DNA from: Trichostrongylus colubriformis
Taxonomy: Eukaryota > Nematoda > Chromadorea > Rhabditida > Trichostrongylidae
NCBI GenBank assembly: GCA_963978905.1
Contig: OZ022256.1
Coordinates: 24,169,886-24,233,885, forward strand
Direction of reading: 5' to 3'
Length of the DNA: 64,000 nt
The notes under the pieces are model-generated. The model made no database searches. It saw only the letters and a program-made list of their open reading frames with translations, and had not been told where the DNA came from. How positions within the stretch are numbered: position 1 is the first letter of the stretch; each line of letters starts with the position of its first letter. The position numbers were made by a program, and so were the translations under genes. This document shows, in pieces, positions 43,816 to 56,032 of this stretch.

Positions 43816-46800
43816 TACCCTTAATATGGGATCGTTCACTGGCAAGTAGAGGGAGATGGCTGACCTTACAAAATGCAGGAGCATCCAAGTCCTATGCCTC
43901 CAGGAAATACGCTGGGAAGGGGCTAAGGCCATGGAGATCGGTGATGAAACCGCTCTTTTACAACGGATGAGAAACTGAACGAAACGGCGTAGCCATAGCC
44001 GTAGTAGAGTCCCCCAAGGACTGTGTCTGTGCAGTGGACAGAATCAACGACCGAATCATTACTGTAAGGATAGACACGAAGAAGGGGCACTGAACCATGA
44101 TGACCGTCTACGCACCTGAAGCTGGCTGCTCCAAAGTCGAAAAAGACGAGTTCTAGCTGAACCTAGATGAAGCCATAAGAGCAATCCCGGGAAATGAAAA
44201 TGACCCTGTCTATTTGTGTTACGTTATTCGAGAAAAGGGAAACTTAGAAGGTGACCTATGGGGGGCAGGAAGACGGTAATAGACTATGCACTCGTAAGGA
44301 GACCGTTTCTCAAAGGTGCAAAGGACATCAAAGTTCTATCTGGTAAGAGATAGGCTACGCAGCACGGCCTCTCCTAGCGAACATTGCCATAGAGCTTTCT
44401 AAGAAACTAAAAGTAAGAATGAGCAGAGGATTCGAGGGTGGAAGCTATACAGAGCGGCGAAGGATGTGCTTAAAAGGAAGGTGATGGAGACTGCTCTTCT
44501 AGACCATGCGGTCCGGTTCAGGAGACCTGGGATAGGGCCGCCAAGGTCATCCTACGGCGCGCGAAAAACATCGGGTGAAACTCGGGTGGATTCAGGGGAG
44601 ATAAAGCGGCGGCGTTCTGGAACGAGGAGGGCCAGCGAGTGGAGGAGCGGAAGAATGAACTATACAAGCGTTGACAGAAAACGTAGAGATCGGAAAACTT
44701 CGCCACTTACAAAAGTTGCAAGAGGCTTGCCAAGGCAACCAATACCAAAGCTATAAACACGGAGATGGATGCCCTGTAACGCAGCACCAGTGTCATCCTA
44801 AGGAAGCAAACAGAAGTAAAGAAGAGGTGACAGCAGCAATTCGACAAGCCTCTGACCACGAGGAATCTCTCCGCAACGAAACCCCAGACAGGGAAGCCAT
44901 GGCTGGCCCAATCCTACCTTGAACGAATGGAGAGGCCTGTCTCATGCTAGGAAGGATGAAGACTGCGAAGAGATGCATGGAAGGCGCTGGGGAGTACGAG
45001 ATATAGTGGCTCACTCGACTCCTCAGCACCGCGGCTGAAGGAAGGATCCCAGATGGCAGGAGACCTAGCGCGATCGTCCCCATCTTAAAGCGGAACGGTG
45101 ATGCAATGGACTGCTCCAATTACCGCGGAATCAAGTTGATAGCACATTGCATGAAGCTGTACCAGAGGCTGATCGATTAGAGGCTGAGGGAACTCTTCCC
45201 TATCTCCCGGAAGCAGTTCGGTTTCATGCTCGAAAAGGTTACATCCGATGCCATGTTTATCGCCAGGCAGGTGATGGAGAAGTATCGAGAAAAACGACGA
45301 CCATTTAACCTGGCGCTCCGCGACCTTGGGAGGGATTTTGACCGTCTCCCAAGACTAGTACTCTGGAACGCGCTCCGAAAACTTCATGTATCGGATCGGC
45401 TGATCCCCTGAAGGGCAATATGTTTGACGGAGCTAAGGCCGCTATACGCACTCTGCACAGGCTGTTGAGTAAAGTAGGTATTACGATAGGGATGCATCAA
45501 AGATCGGCTCTGAGCCCCTTGCTCTTCCTCCTCACTTTAGACGTGATGAAGATAGACCGGATCGAAGGATCACCAGAGACCATTTCGTACGCCGACGACA
45601 TAGCTCTGATAGCAGACAGTAAAGAAGAAATTCAGGCAAAATGCAGAAGTGGCAGGACAGGCTGGCAGAGAATGGACTCCGACTGAACGTCTAGAAGTCT
45701 ATGTTTATATGCTCCGCAGAATGTCTAAAACCGTTGGCGAACTGCCATGGAGAAACCATCAAATGAAGAGTCTTCCGCTACCTCAGTAGTGATCTAGCGG
45801 CTGATGGTACGATGGATCAGGCTGTGAAGGTCCGAATGAACGCGGCATGGATCAAATGGAGGGACTTCTCTGGGATTTTGTGCAATCGACGGTGCTCTAG
45901 GACGCATAAAGACAGTGTCTGGGGAATGTGGGTGATAAGGAATCCCAAAAGGAGTCATTTAGTGATAAACTACGGGTCTGAAAGGCCTATACATGGCGAA
46001 ATCCCCCGTGGAAAGCGCCCCTTTGAGCTGTGGCGGAGGTGGCCTTGTTAGGGCAAGCCGCCTTGGTTTAGGGCAGCCCGCCTCCAGGCAACGTGATTAG
46101 TGGTTGGTCACGGTATAGTTGGTCAAGGAGATCGGCAGGATTGAAAGTATCGCAGCGCGCTTTCTCTCTTTTAGCTTGAAGCTCACCTCATGAAAATAGA
46201 TGCTGTCGCATTTCCGAACATCCCTTCATGTTTACGTCCTGGTAATGCCAATGGAAAACCTATGCGGACTACCCGCCTCTTCACGAAAAGGTCGTCCGCG
46301 CCTAGAACCAACGGTGGGGAGGGGTCCTATTTCTCGGGTTCTTGGCCATTTCCATCCGTTTTTTCTTCACTGTCCTGTTACTAGTCATCTCGGCTTTCAT
46401 ATCCACAACTTCTGTTACTTTTCGTTCGAATTTCCCCTAAAGCCGCCTTTAAGAGCAAAGTGTATCGAGCGCCTGTAAAGCCCGCAATGCTCTACGTTAG
46501 CAAATGCTGGAGCCAAGGCAAAGGGCAAAGGCACATGAATGACAACTGCACGCGGCTGAAATGAGAATGTTGAGATGGGCGTGCGGATGGTCGGGGCTGG
46601 ATAAGGTCAGGACTAAGAACGTGAGAGCGATTATGCAGACGGCTTCTGCTAAAATCAAGGGAACAGCGGCGGCGGTGGGATGGAAACGTGGTGAGAAGAC
46701 CAGAAAGTCATCCCACATGGAAAACATTAGAGCTCGAAGCGCAAGGGAATCGACCACGTAAAACTCCAAAGAAGATGGAGAGACGTCATCAAGAGCGACC

Positions 46801-46900
46801 CAACCGAAGTGAAAGCAACGGCGAAGTTTTCTTGAACAGAAACAAGTGCTGACGTCCGACAGGAACAGCGGACACTGCGACGGCGTGGAACTAATGCCAG
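43816..46900 (+). pseudogene. Decayed RTE-type LINE (endonuclease plus reverse transcriptase), interrupted
   Basis: The APE-like endonuclease starts at NMGSFTGK...REMADLTKCRS (43,840) and continues IQVLCLQEIRWEGAKAMEIG, keeping the catalytic-type Glu of LQExRW. After ~1 kb of degraded sequence the RT begins at MDCSNYRGIKLI (45,105), KQFGF (45,212), then VGITIGMHQRSALSPLLFLL and ISYADDIALIADS with the YADD motif at 45588-45599. The ORF is split by repeat copy 2 (45967-46443) and resumes with LKSKVYRAPVKPAMLY and MRMLRWACGWSGLDKVR (46,561 on). Numerous stops and frameshifts; the 3' end is unclear. Not functional. Confidence 0.85.
45967..46443 (+). repeat. ~476-bp dispersed repeat family, copy 2, inside the LINE
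   Basis: Same orientation as copy 1 and about 95% identical by eye. It interrupts the LINE ORF between the AAWIKWRDFSGILCNRR block and the LKSKVYRAPVKPAMLYVSKCW block, which are adjacent in intact elements. The insertion therefore occurred after, or during decay of, the LINE. Confidence 0.8.
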
Positions 46901-47639
46901 GGAAAAAAAAGAAGCGCAAGAATTTCACTACATGGAGGATTATGGGAGTGGACTCCCTTCCCTGGCCCTCTGCGCACAATATGTTAACAGACTGAGCTGA
47001 GGATGACTTAATAGAAGACATGATTCGCTTTTGTCTGCTCGAATTAATACACCTGGCATAGTCTACGTGTATCGTACTATTTCTCTGCAAGCTGCTCGCT
47101 TTCTTTAGTGATCTGGTGCGGCGTCAGCACAGGGCGGAGTGACTGCGAGTGTATTTTCATAAGCAGGCGTTTGAATAAGTGGATGTACTATCACACCCAT
47201 AGGCTGATACTGTTAGCCGTTTAGTTGTTATCTCCGTGAGTGGTTGTTTTTACCTTTATACTCTCTTATCACAGTCGTTCAATTGTGGAATTACAGAATG
47301 ACTTACATATCACCATACCGACAAAAGGTCAACACAAAGTTACTGCTTTATACGTATAGTAGAGAGACTTGCTTACTGAGGACCGCACGCATACAAGAAC
47401 GCAATCAAATAAAGCTCCCGGACAGCCAACAGGGAGGGGCGTCCGAGTGGTTTTGACGCGAGAGAGTTGACGAGCTATGAGGCGACACTTACGTGATCAA
47501 AGACGCAGTATAAGAATCAAATCAACAGTGGGCGCGAAAACTTGCTCTGTGCTCTGACCGCAGCAGTTGTTCAAATTTTGTGTGGGGAATTCAAACGAGT
47601 TGCTTCTTCTTTTCATGTACTGTATCTGGTACTGTAAGT
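46901..47639. other. Unassigned stretch
   Basis: The LINE 3' tail probably fades out here. The 197-codon minus-strand frame ending at 46497 is the antisense shadow of LINE sequence. Nothing else is recognised. Confidence 0.4.
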
Positions 47640-47643
47640 TTAA

Positions 47644-48119
47644 AGGCACATTCCAGGATTATTGGGATATCACATCTCCTGCCGTGGATGGATTGTTTGA
47701 CCCAAGCCACGTAGGCTGTACTTTACCGAGGCGTGGATGTCAGGCCCTGGAGCGTGAAGAGCCAATGAATCTCGCGCAACAGCTCGGCCCCACCCACCAG
47801 CCGGGGATGTGCTGCAAGTGTTCCGGTGCCTAGTGTGGGGTCAGGTCACTCAGTAGTTTACTTCACGAGGCGATTGGTTGACTGCCAATTTCAAAATCTT
47901 CGCTAGTAGCTGGTCCACCTATGTCAAAGATAAGTGTCGAAGAGTAAAGGCAGATCCCCTGCCGGAGTGGGCGGGGCCGAGCTGTTGCGTTAAATTCTTT
48001 GCCTCTGTACGCTCCAGGAACTGACCAACGCCTCGGTAAAGGTACAGCCTACGTGGCTTGGGTCGAACTATCCATACACGGCAGGAGATATGATATCCCA
48101 ACAATCCTGGAATGTGCCT
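47644..48119. mobile_element. TTAA-flanked inverted-repeat element (476 bp)
   Basis: Ends AGGCACATTCCAGGATT and the complement AATCCTGGAATGTGCCT. Both ends directly border TTAA (47640-47643, 48120-48123), the target duplication of piggyBac-type elements. Arms of roughly 190 bp pair through GATATCA, CTCCTGCCGTG, CCCAAGCCACGTAGGCTGTAC, TACCGAGGCGT and CAACAGCTCGGCCCC. A short unpaired centre carries no coding sequence. The end sequence itself is not the usual piggyBac CCC start, so the class is inferred from TTAA only. Confidence 0.8.
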
Positions 48120-48123
48120 TTAA

Positions 48124-50400
48124 GGAGAATTAGAATCATAGAGTTTTCGTTGACGATTGCTTTATTTTTTACGGTTGGTGACACAAAGTGATCTTAGTTG
48201 ATAAGGGCCGATAAGAGGCAAAAGAAAACGACTCACCATGTTAGTCACGCTCCCTGGGTTGAGAGGAGCTTTGACATTATAAGTATTATCTAGGGAATTA
48301 GAAGTTATTGATGACTGCTTGGAAGTCATCGAATGCTAAGGTTTGACTGGAACTATTATCTAGCGAGTATGATGAAATACGCTAAATTACTCAACAAATA
48401 GAATACGAGCTTTGAAGCCTATGTTACACTCAATAAGTGAGCATATTTCCTTCCTATTCCGATGGCCGCCCACTTACTAGCACTATGGATTCGATAGGTG
48501 CGCGTAAACATACTACATATCATCGACCATTGTGCGCCCTTTGCTACCAAGCAATGTGTGACTATTTTCAGAGATATTCCTTTATCAGAAGCAACGGAAC
48601 ATTTCAACCGCATGATTATCTTAACGTCCCAAGGACGGCGCAAGTGTTCATACGTAGGAAAAGCGATGGGGCTTTTGTAAAGTACCTCGCATAATAAATG
48701 GTTCGGTTACTTACGGACCAAAATAAAGCCGATTACATTCGCTTTTGTGTGTTGATAGAAGTGGTGAGCACCCGCCAACAGGTTGATAATTTTAATAAGA
48801 AGTGAGAATAATGAGCCATGAAGGTCAAGTTTCGGTGAAGATCAGCAAGTTTGAGGCGACATTTCGGAGTCCAATCTAGGACGCCACTCGAATCAAGTCA
48901 AGATCGTCTTAGCTTATGGCCACTGTGCCTATCCGCAGGTGGCTTATTCACAACGGTGACAACAATGTGCTCTTCACGCGCAGTGAGACATTTTGCCTGA
49001 CGCTATGATCTGATTCTAATGTCTTGACCTGTATCCTGCATACGATAGCAGTACTACATCTGCAGACATCTTCAGCCGTGAATAAATTTTGTCCTTGTGA
49101 TTGCACATATGGTACCCTACACGATCCTTTGATGACCTCGCAAACCTAGCCTCTGTGGGAAGACTGGGAAACGCCGCGTACCAATTATTCATCTAGGACA
49201 TGGGAAAGGCGATCCTATAACCATCGAAACCGAAACGCATAGCGATAAACCAGATTTATAATGATGCGGGTGCAAGGTGAATAGGAGTGCTGTGATCCAA
49301 GTTACTGTAAGTGCTATGAAGCAGCAACGTATCACATACTTGTAATCTTGTTCAGGACAGACGCAAGTACTACTCTAGGACCGCTTACCTGTGCTAGAAA
49401 AGATAATGGCACACAAGCGGAGAAAAAATTTTTTGTAGGTTTTTTCATAATGTTTTTCATGATGTCGGTGACATTGCTAAAATTAATTTCATTCATCAAG
49501 AGATGCGAAGTTATTTATATATCCAAGAACTCCCTCGCTGAGGTACTGGATAGAGGATTAGTGAGCGGAAGTGGACAAGAACATTCAAAAAGAAATTATC
49601 GCAAGAACACTGCCATTATCGTGGGTTGCACTTATGCGACACATAGATAGAGGACGTAGGAAACTGGCTGATACTAGTGCACTGACGGCTGAAAGAAAAA
49701 AGGGGCAGTATGGAAATGTGAAAATTTGAACAATACTATTGAATTCACTGTAATCCGTGAGTGACACGGAGAAGATGGTAGCAATATGAGATGGAGTTCA
49801 GTAAAGTAAACTAGCACCAGCACGTGCACATACCATTTTCATCTTGCATGAGATGTAGCACTCAGATGTGCAACTGCTAAAGATATTAAGTGGGCTTATC
49901 CTCGAGTAAACATGTAATATTTGAGAAGTGATCCAATCTTAGTTCTTCTCAATCCAAATATTCCTGCATTGATTGCGTGCTACGGTGCACGTACAAAGTT
50001 TCATGCTAAAAAAGACAGGGAGTCGGCTGTGATGCAGATCCTTAAAGTAACGTCGGGCAGGGGAGAGTCCAGAAAGGCGGGGCTGCAGGTGCTTGAAGAA
50101 AGAAGAGGCGATGGTCATCGAAAATTTGAAATTTGCTCTCCCGCCGATTACTGTTCAAATGTTACTCGCCATTCGGCTCGGAATTCAAGCAAAACTGCTG
50201 TGCTTCCAGTGTCTCGATTTTTGCATCGAAACAAAGTTCTATTTATAGCCATCTACCGGTGTGAATTCGAACAGAATTAAGGTCATGGGCTTTTCTTTAC
50301 CCATCGACACACTGAACTGCGCTACTTCCTTCCACCTTTCTATTAATCTATAGCAAGAGGCCTCAGTAAAGGTGAACACATTTTCGAAAATGCAGGCATG
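48124..50400. other. Unassigned stretch
   Basis: Open segments at 48498-48680 and 49348-49540 (the latter with one hydrophobic run, FFVGFFIMFFMMSVTLL, after an AATCTTGTTCAG acceptor) could be isolated exons, but no partner or family was found. Confidence 0.35.
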
Positions 50401-50401
50401 A

Positions 50402-50775
50402 ATACACAATGAAACCGTGAGTGAGATGAAAAGCAAAGCACATGTCATGGATCACGCCAAACACATTGAAGACTGTGCAGTGTTGCACTTAGGTGGTGGA
50501 CCACTGTTGGTGGTTCTTCGAGAGCTTAATGCTCAAGGTGAGCCAGGAGCAGGGCACACTCTCTTCGGACCATTCTATCTGCTGTGGGCTGTCCACAAGG
50601 ATAGGCGTAGAACGCGCCTTCAACTTTTCCAGCCCTAGCAGTGGCAATTACCACAGCCAAAGTCGGAGGACCGCATTACCGCAGCAGCAACATGTTTACC
50701 CACTGCTCCCGAGGCCTGGAAGCTCATTGGGCAAATACATTACAAACACCAATATCAGTAGCAACAAGTGTTTAA
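50402..50775 (+). CDS. Candidate two-exon gene 3' end, unknown protein
   Basis: Exon A ends GCTCAAG|GTGAGC at 50537 (phase 1) after ...CAVLHLGGGPLLVVLRELNA. The 95-bp intron ends CAACTTTTCCAG at 50632. Exon B reads LAVAITTAKVGGPHYRSSNM... in the matching phase and stops at 50773-50775. Sites are consensus and both sides are open in the joined frame. A second frame of exon B is also open, so coding status is unproven. No domain recognised. Confidence 0.3.
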
Positions 50776-52567
50776 ACGCTGAATTGCCTGAGCGCCAGAG
50801 AAGTGATTAATATTTTCGGCGATACCAACTTCGCTTGCACGCATTAGTGCACATATCGCGTGGTAGAACTGCGTGACATGAGGCCTTATCGATATTGAAA
50901 CTGACTACTATATATAATCACCACTGTCATGAAATTCGGAATATCTGATGCGTACCTTATAAAGGTCGGGTCAAGTGTGGAATAAGTAGTGCATGGGTGA
51001 AGAAGTAGGAGGTGTCTATAAACAGTGCTCGCTAAAAATTTGATACTTGGCTTACAATACATATCCTAATTCAATTTTGAAAAGGCCTAAACGTGTGAAA
51101 AAGCTGGGACAAGATCGATGGCATCACTCTATACAGCTTGAGTGCGGCGAGCAGAGCGTATTTTGAGTAGGCGGGGCATAGCACAAAAAGACGTGGTTCG
51201 GTTCCAGCGCAGCTTAGAAGCTCCGTTCAAGGTGGGACAAGAGGAAACACATCAACGACACCGTGAGAGCGCAAAGAAACGACGCTAGGCCCTGCCCACC
51301 ACGGGCGAAACACTCGGTGCTCAAGTGAAAAGCTCTAATTCAGTTCCAAAATGGCTCAGCAGCGGGGAGAAGCTACTCTGCTATTTGTTTTTTAAACAAC
51401 CAAATTCCAGGAATCTCAGTCCCTTTTTCATTTAACTATTCAGAAGCCTCAATCCATTTTCGCCAAAAAAAACGCGGTTCTATTCAACACCGTTCATTTA
51501 TCAGAAATTATGATTAAAAAAATGAATTAATCAACTCTGTATTTCTCCCCTCATACGGAACGATCTGGTGCGGAGAATGTTAGCTTCTGTGAACCTCGAT
51601 CTATAAAAAGTGCAAATTTTTGTTTACAATGAACTCCAATTCTAAGCAAAAAACAATTAAATGATCGAGAGATCTCAAGCTGAAATAGCTTTACCAAGTG
51701 CATGCAATATGCATATATTGTATGTATTGTGTATGAATTATAATATATTTTTTTATCTGGATACTAGGCGAAAAGGACGAGATGCTGAAAGTGCTCGATC
51801 CTGCCTACTGATCACTGCAGAGCTTCATGAATATTGAATAATGAATGATTCACGAAAGAAATAGCAGAGCAGAGGACGCCATGTGGAGTACATATAAAAC
51901 ACTGTCCAGTAAAAAAAACACTGTCCACGAACTTATTGCAGACCTGATAAAATAATTCAGTAGCTATTAAAAATAAATGCGGTTTTAGTTTTTAAACATA
52001 AGATTGGTCGACGCTTACAAATTCGTTCAATTTTTTGTGATTCGCATGCAACTGCAACCTCATCGGAAATTTTATTTAACTGAAAACTCTGAGAATAACA
52101 ACTCATGAAATTGATTTAACCATAAAAAGCTTGTAAATCAACAATACAAGCATACACGGAGAAAGTCACATAGAATAAGGTAAGGACATTGTTACACATC
52201 ATTCAGAATGGTGACAGCTTTACAACACTTAAGCAAGGAGTTGGTCATTTTCAGAGTTCCCAGTTGACCATTTTTTCAACCTCTTCCCTGCATCCTACTT
52301 AGCTCGAATTATTGTTTCGTTGTGTAACAGTTACCTTGAACACAGAAAAATTGAGCGAAATACATAAGTGTAAACTTATAGCTGTGATTCCAAACTGCTA
52401 CTGTGAGAGGCTTCGTCCGCCTGTCGCTCCGTTCGTACCACCCTTCGTCAGTCACGAAATTGGGAATTACATAAGGAGCCACCTCCGGAGGTGAGAACAA
52501 TTTTCGGGGCCTGTAGGAATGGTACAAGGGTGACGAGGCATATGACCTAAGCTGAACTCCATTCACG

Positions 52568-52587
52568 GGAGGGGGAGGGGAGGGGTG
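52568..52587 (+). other. G-quadruplex motif
   Basis: GGGAGGGGGAGGGGAGGGG satisfies four G-runs of at least three with single-base loops on the plus strand. Confidence 0.8.
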
Positions 52588-55360
52588 GCACACAAATCCT
52601 CCTCGGAGACCTCAGAGACCGGAAATTAATCTCCAGTTCGCTTGCAAAAGCCAAGACGTGGAAAACTATGAACTGAACTCGATGATTATTCCTTGAAGGT
52701 CGTTGAGAAGTCACTTGCAATGAGTGGAACGTCTCCAGAATGGGCGCTGTTGTTGCACAGTTCATGACTCGGCTCCATCACAGCCAAGATATAAGGAAAG
52801 AATTGGTAGAAATGAGCAATATGTAATTGTAAGCCATGTCGTATACACTCTTAGTAATAGAAGACTCACCTACAAAATCAGACGGTGCTCACTGCAAAAA
52901 ATTGCAATTGCATTGTTCAAGGTTCAGAGAAACGAGCAATTCCCACTGACCTACTATTAGCCGTGTCATCGCGCATTAGGATGAGCTGGTCCTACTGGTA
53001 TAGTAGTAGAAATATATTCAGGGAGGCAAGACAATAGAACTAATGAAGACGTCAGTAAAGTGGCCAGAACGAGTGGAAAGCAGAGATGGGGAACAACGAG
53101 GTGATACGACGTGCTTGCCCTGATGAAAATTAGGGAGGTTCGCGTTCGGGAGCCGCATGGCAGGAAGGCGTGCAGGATGCATCTTCGTAACTCTATAGTA
53201 ACTACCATATATATAACAAAGATAATTCACCCTCAAAAGAGGAGCATTTAGCGTGAGAACAGTGCAGGGATATGTGAGCCAAGGGGTGTAGGTCGACGGA
53301 TTTTGATCTCGGTCTGCTACTATTTGATAGAGTGTGGCCTTTGGCCATCTGATACGGGTATTCAGATAGTTGTTCATGAAAATCCTTAACTCCGCTACGT
53401 TGTATTCACGACTGGATAATTTTACCGTAACATTATACTTAGAAAAGGTGAATTTTAAAATGAGAGAGAATTAAAATGAAGCCTCTTTTCCTCAGAGAAG
53501 ACCCGATTTCTCAGAGTCAAATCTCACAACTACTCCACATTTCAGTATTTGTACAATGGCTCACTTTCTTGTCAAAAAAAAGACTATTACAAATAGCAGG
53601 TTAAAGGGATGGGCATAGTATCCGCGTTACCTGGCGGCCCTAACGACCATGTGTCTCAAACATCACTCAAAGCCAAGGAGTATCCAGCTACCAGATCAGC
53701 CGCTCGAGAAAACGATTCAAGGCAATCATTTGTAGGATATCGCATAAAAATAATTCCAAAATGAAGTGCAACCATTCGGAAAAGGATGAAGTAAAGGAAA
53801 GTCTGAACACGTAAAGTGAGCATTTTTGTCTTACATGCGAGTCCAAAACATTTGGGTAGATAGCCGGGCAAAAAAAAAGGGAAAAACAGAAGAGAATAAA
53901 ACATGCAAAATGAACATGCACGGCCTGGTCATATCCAAGTGTAGCGGCAGCGATCATAGATAATGAACTCACCGCTTTTTGAGCCCCGAAGTGACTGATT
54001 CTAGCATGGCGACCAGTTTCTGACTACTGCAGATGCAGGGCCATGTGTGACAGGGATGTGCCTTCGAGGTTTTCGGATCGCTTGATCCTCTTTTCGTGGG
54101 GTTTCGAAGTTCCTTTGAAAGTCTAACGTAGCCTCTCGATGAGAAGATTGCCTCGGATGGTGAAACAGCAAGCTATTATAGACCAAGCAGGTTATTCCCA
54201 TTATTCAAATCATGCAGTAACGACATTTTTCACAATTCTTCGTTTCTAATGAATCGATACAATTTGCTTAATACACACTTATAGTGAAAATTGAATATGC
54301 GGCCTGGTCTAGAGAACATTTTTTACCCGCTGTGAGGTAAAAATTTGCAGGCATTCTTTGAAGAAGGCTATTTAGCATCAAGTTGAGTGACAAGGGACAT
54401 GTGCCACCCGTTTTTCTTCGCTTCTTTCGATTGTTATAGCGTCACGTCATCAAGTCGTCCACCATCTGTTATCCCAGCAAATGAGCACAGTATCGCACTC
54501 ATTGTCAGTGCAATCGAATTACTCTACATAGAAGAATCCACCTATAGGAGAGTTTCAAGAACGCATGTATGTAGTCCGCAAAATGGTTTCGTGAAATATT
54601 CCGTAATGAAAATGCGTGATTATATTCCGATTTTCTTAGAAGAGCGACGTACCGTAGCAGCTTCTCTTAGAGTTCTCATGCCAGGGTAAACCTATGGGAG
54701 TTCAAAGGATGCTTAAGCATTAGTAGTGGCTTTTTAAGGAAAACTATGTGCGTGTCACATATAGAAAATACTGGAGTGCAGGGGTTGGAAATCATCGCGA
54801 AAAGGACACTTGAACTGGAGGATTAGTTCGAGCAGAATATGACTATTGAACATGAAAGCTGAGGTGGTTAGTAATACGATAGAACCTGAGAAATAAAGAT
54901 CCCTTTCTAACGTTAATCGTAAAAGGCATGCTTAAAAGTGGTGGGGCATAAAAGGGACATGCCATGCTAAACCAGACGGCACATAGCTGTAGGAACGCCT
55001 CCTCAGATATTCATCTCCAGCAGCATAAGCACAACTCACGTCAGGAGTTTCCATTACACGCGTTACCCCTAACAGTGCCTTTTGGCGAAATGGAAATTTT
55101 CAATAGCTTCCTGTTTCCACTGGAGTGCAACTGTTAAGGAACCGGTTTGTTACCACCGATATCGAATCTGAAGAGTGGGAGATCTGATTTTTGCGGTGGC
55201 TGTTTACGATGATGTGCAAGACTTGGTCATGCAAAAATCAACCTTTCTCGATCTTGGTAAAGATAACACGAGGTGAATTCAGAGGGAGCCTAAATGCTGA
55301 CACACTGTTAGTTTGCTCAAACCACGAGTATGCCATTTGAACGGCTCATTGCTCGGAGAT

Positions 55361-55438
55361 TGGCTGTTTGCTATCAGATTTCTACGAAAGAAAAGGAAAT
55401 GGTTGTTTGCTATCAGATTTCTACGAAAGAAAAGGAAA
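55361..55438. repeat. 39-bp tandem duplication
   Basis: Units 55361-55399 and 55400-55438 each read TGG(C/T)TGTTTGCTATCAGA then TTTCTACGAAAGAAAAGGAAA, with one difference. Being a multiple of three, the duplication keeps frames open across it. Confidence 0.9.
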
Positions 55439-55606
55439 TTGCCTGGAGTATCGGCAAGTCCAATAAAGCAGCGAAAGGATGCTTTAGTGCCTGCACGAAT
55501 GTTATAGAAACTGAGTGAATAAACGGCCTGGTACACTTGCTAATCACGAGCAGGTTCTCAAGATCGATTACAGCTGCAAAAAAGGACGTGGATTAAAAGA
55601 AAGTGA

Positions 55607-56032
55607 GCACTGAAAATCATTGAGCGGGCGAAAGTACTAGAAGAGCTGAACGTACTGGGCGAAAGTACTGGAAGAATGAAAGCAGCGAGTGAGTTTCCTG
55701 ATTGGAAAGACGAACGGGATATCGTCTCGTTTTCAACAATGAACGAGGCGGCTCACTCGTTTCATGTGGGGCAGTTCAAAGGCACCGAGCTCGACCAATT
55801 GAATGTTGCTAGCGAAGGGAATGTTTTTATCCTGAACATGAAGGAAATTCTGAGGTCCGCGTAATTACGTGAGAGGTTGAACTTTTTCCTAAATGATACC
55901 CAACAAGCACGCACGGTCGAGGAAATTTTGGGCCGGTTAGTCAATTTCAAAAGAAAGTTGTCTATCATTGTAGAAATTTGGGACTGTGTAACAATGCAAC
56001 AATTACTGAATGTCGCCCAAGCGCTGGTATGA
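55607..56032 (+). pseudogene. Interrupted ~140-codon ORF of unknown origin
   Basis: One frame is open from 55607 to 56029 apart from a single TAA at 55862-55864. Before it: KVLEELNVLGESTGRMKAAS... and NEAAHSFHVGQFKGTELDQL. After it: LRERLNFFLNDTQQARTVEE and LVNFKRKLSIIVEIWD. The residue make-up on both sides of the stop looks like one decayed protein, perhaps retroelement gag or another mobile ORF. An internal ~30-bp direct repeat (GGGCGAAAGTACT) lies at 55,626-55,675. No family recognised. Confidence 0.35.

Larger units (their letters stand above)
50776..55606. other. Large unassigned stretch
   Basis: No recognised element or domain. It includes a G-rich run at 52568-52587 and a 39-bp exact tandem at 55361-55438. 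Minus-strand open pieces at 53,230-53,440 and 53,690-54,030 have plausible GT/AG borders, but no family and no consistent gene model. Confidence 0.35.

Noticed and set aside
43340..46443. Interpreting the two 476-bp direct repeats as LTRs
   Set aside because: The enclosed sequence is a LINE (APE endonuclease and YADD RT, no protease or integrase), and one copy lies inside the LINE ORF rather than outside it.
46497..47090. 197-codon minus-strand open frame
   Set aside because: It is antisense to the LINE C-terminal region, whose plus-strand frame carries recognisable LINE blocks.
49348..49650. Single hydrophobic segment after a good acceptor
   Set aside because: One TM-like run in isolation, no neighbouring exon, no family; kept only as a remark in the gap description.
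53018..54030. Minus-strand open pieces with hydrophobic runs, possibly a second 7TM gene
   Set aside because: Two frames are open at once over 53,690-53,830 and neither gives recognisable receptor motifs; no consistent exon chain could be built.
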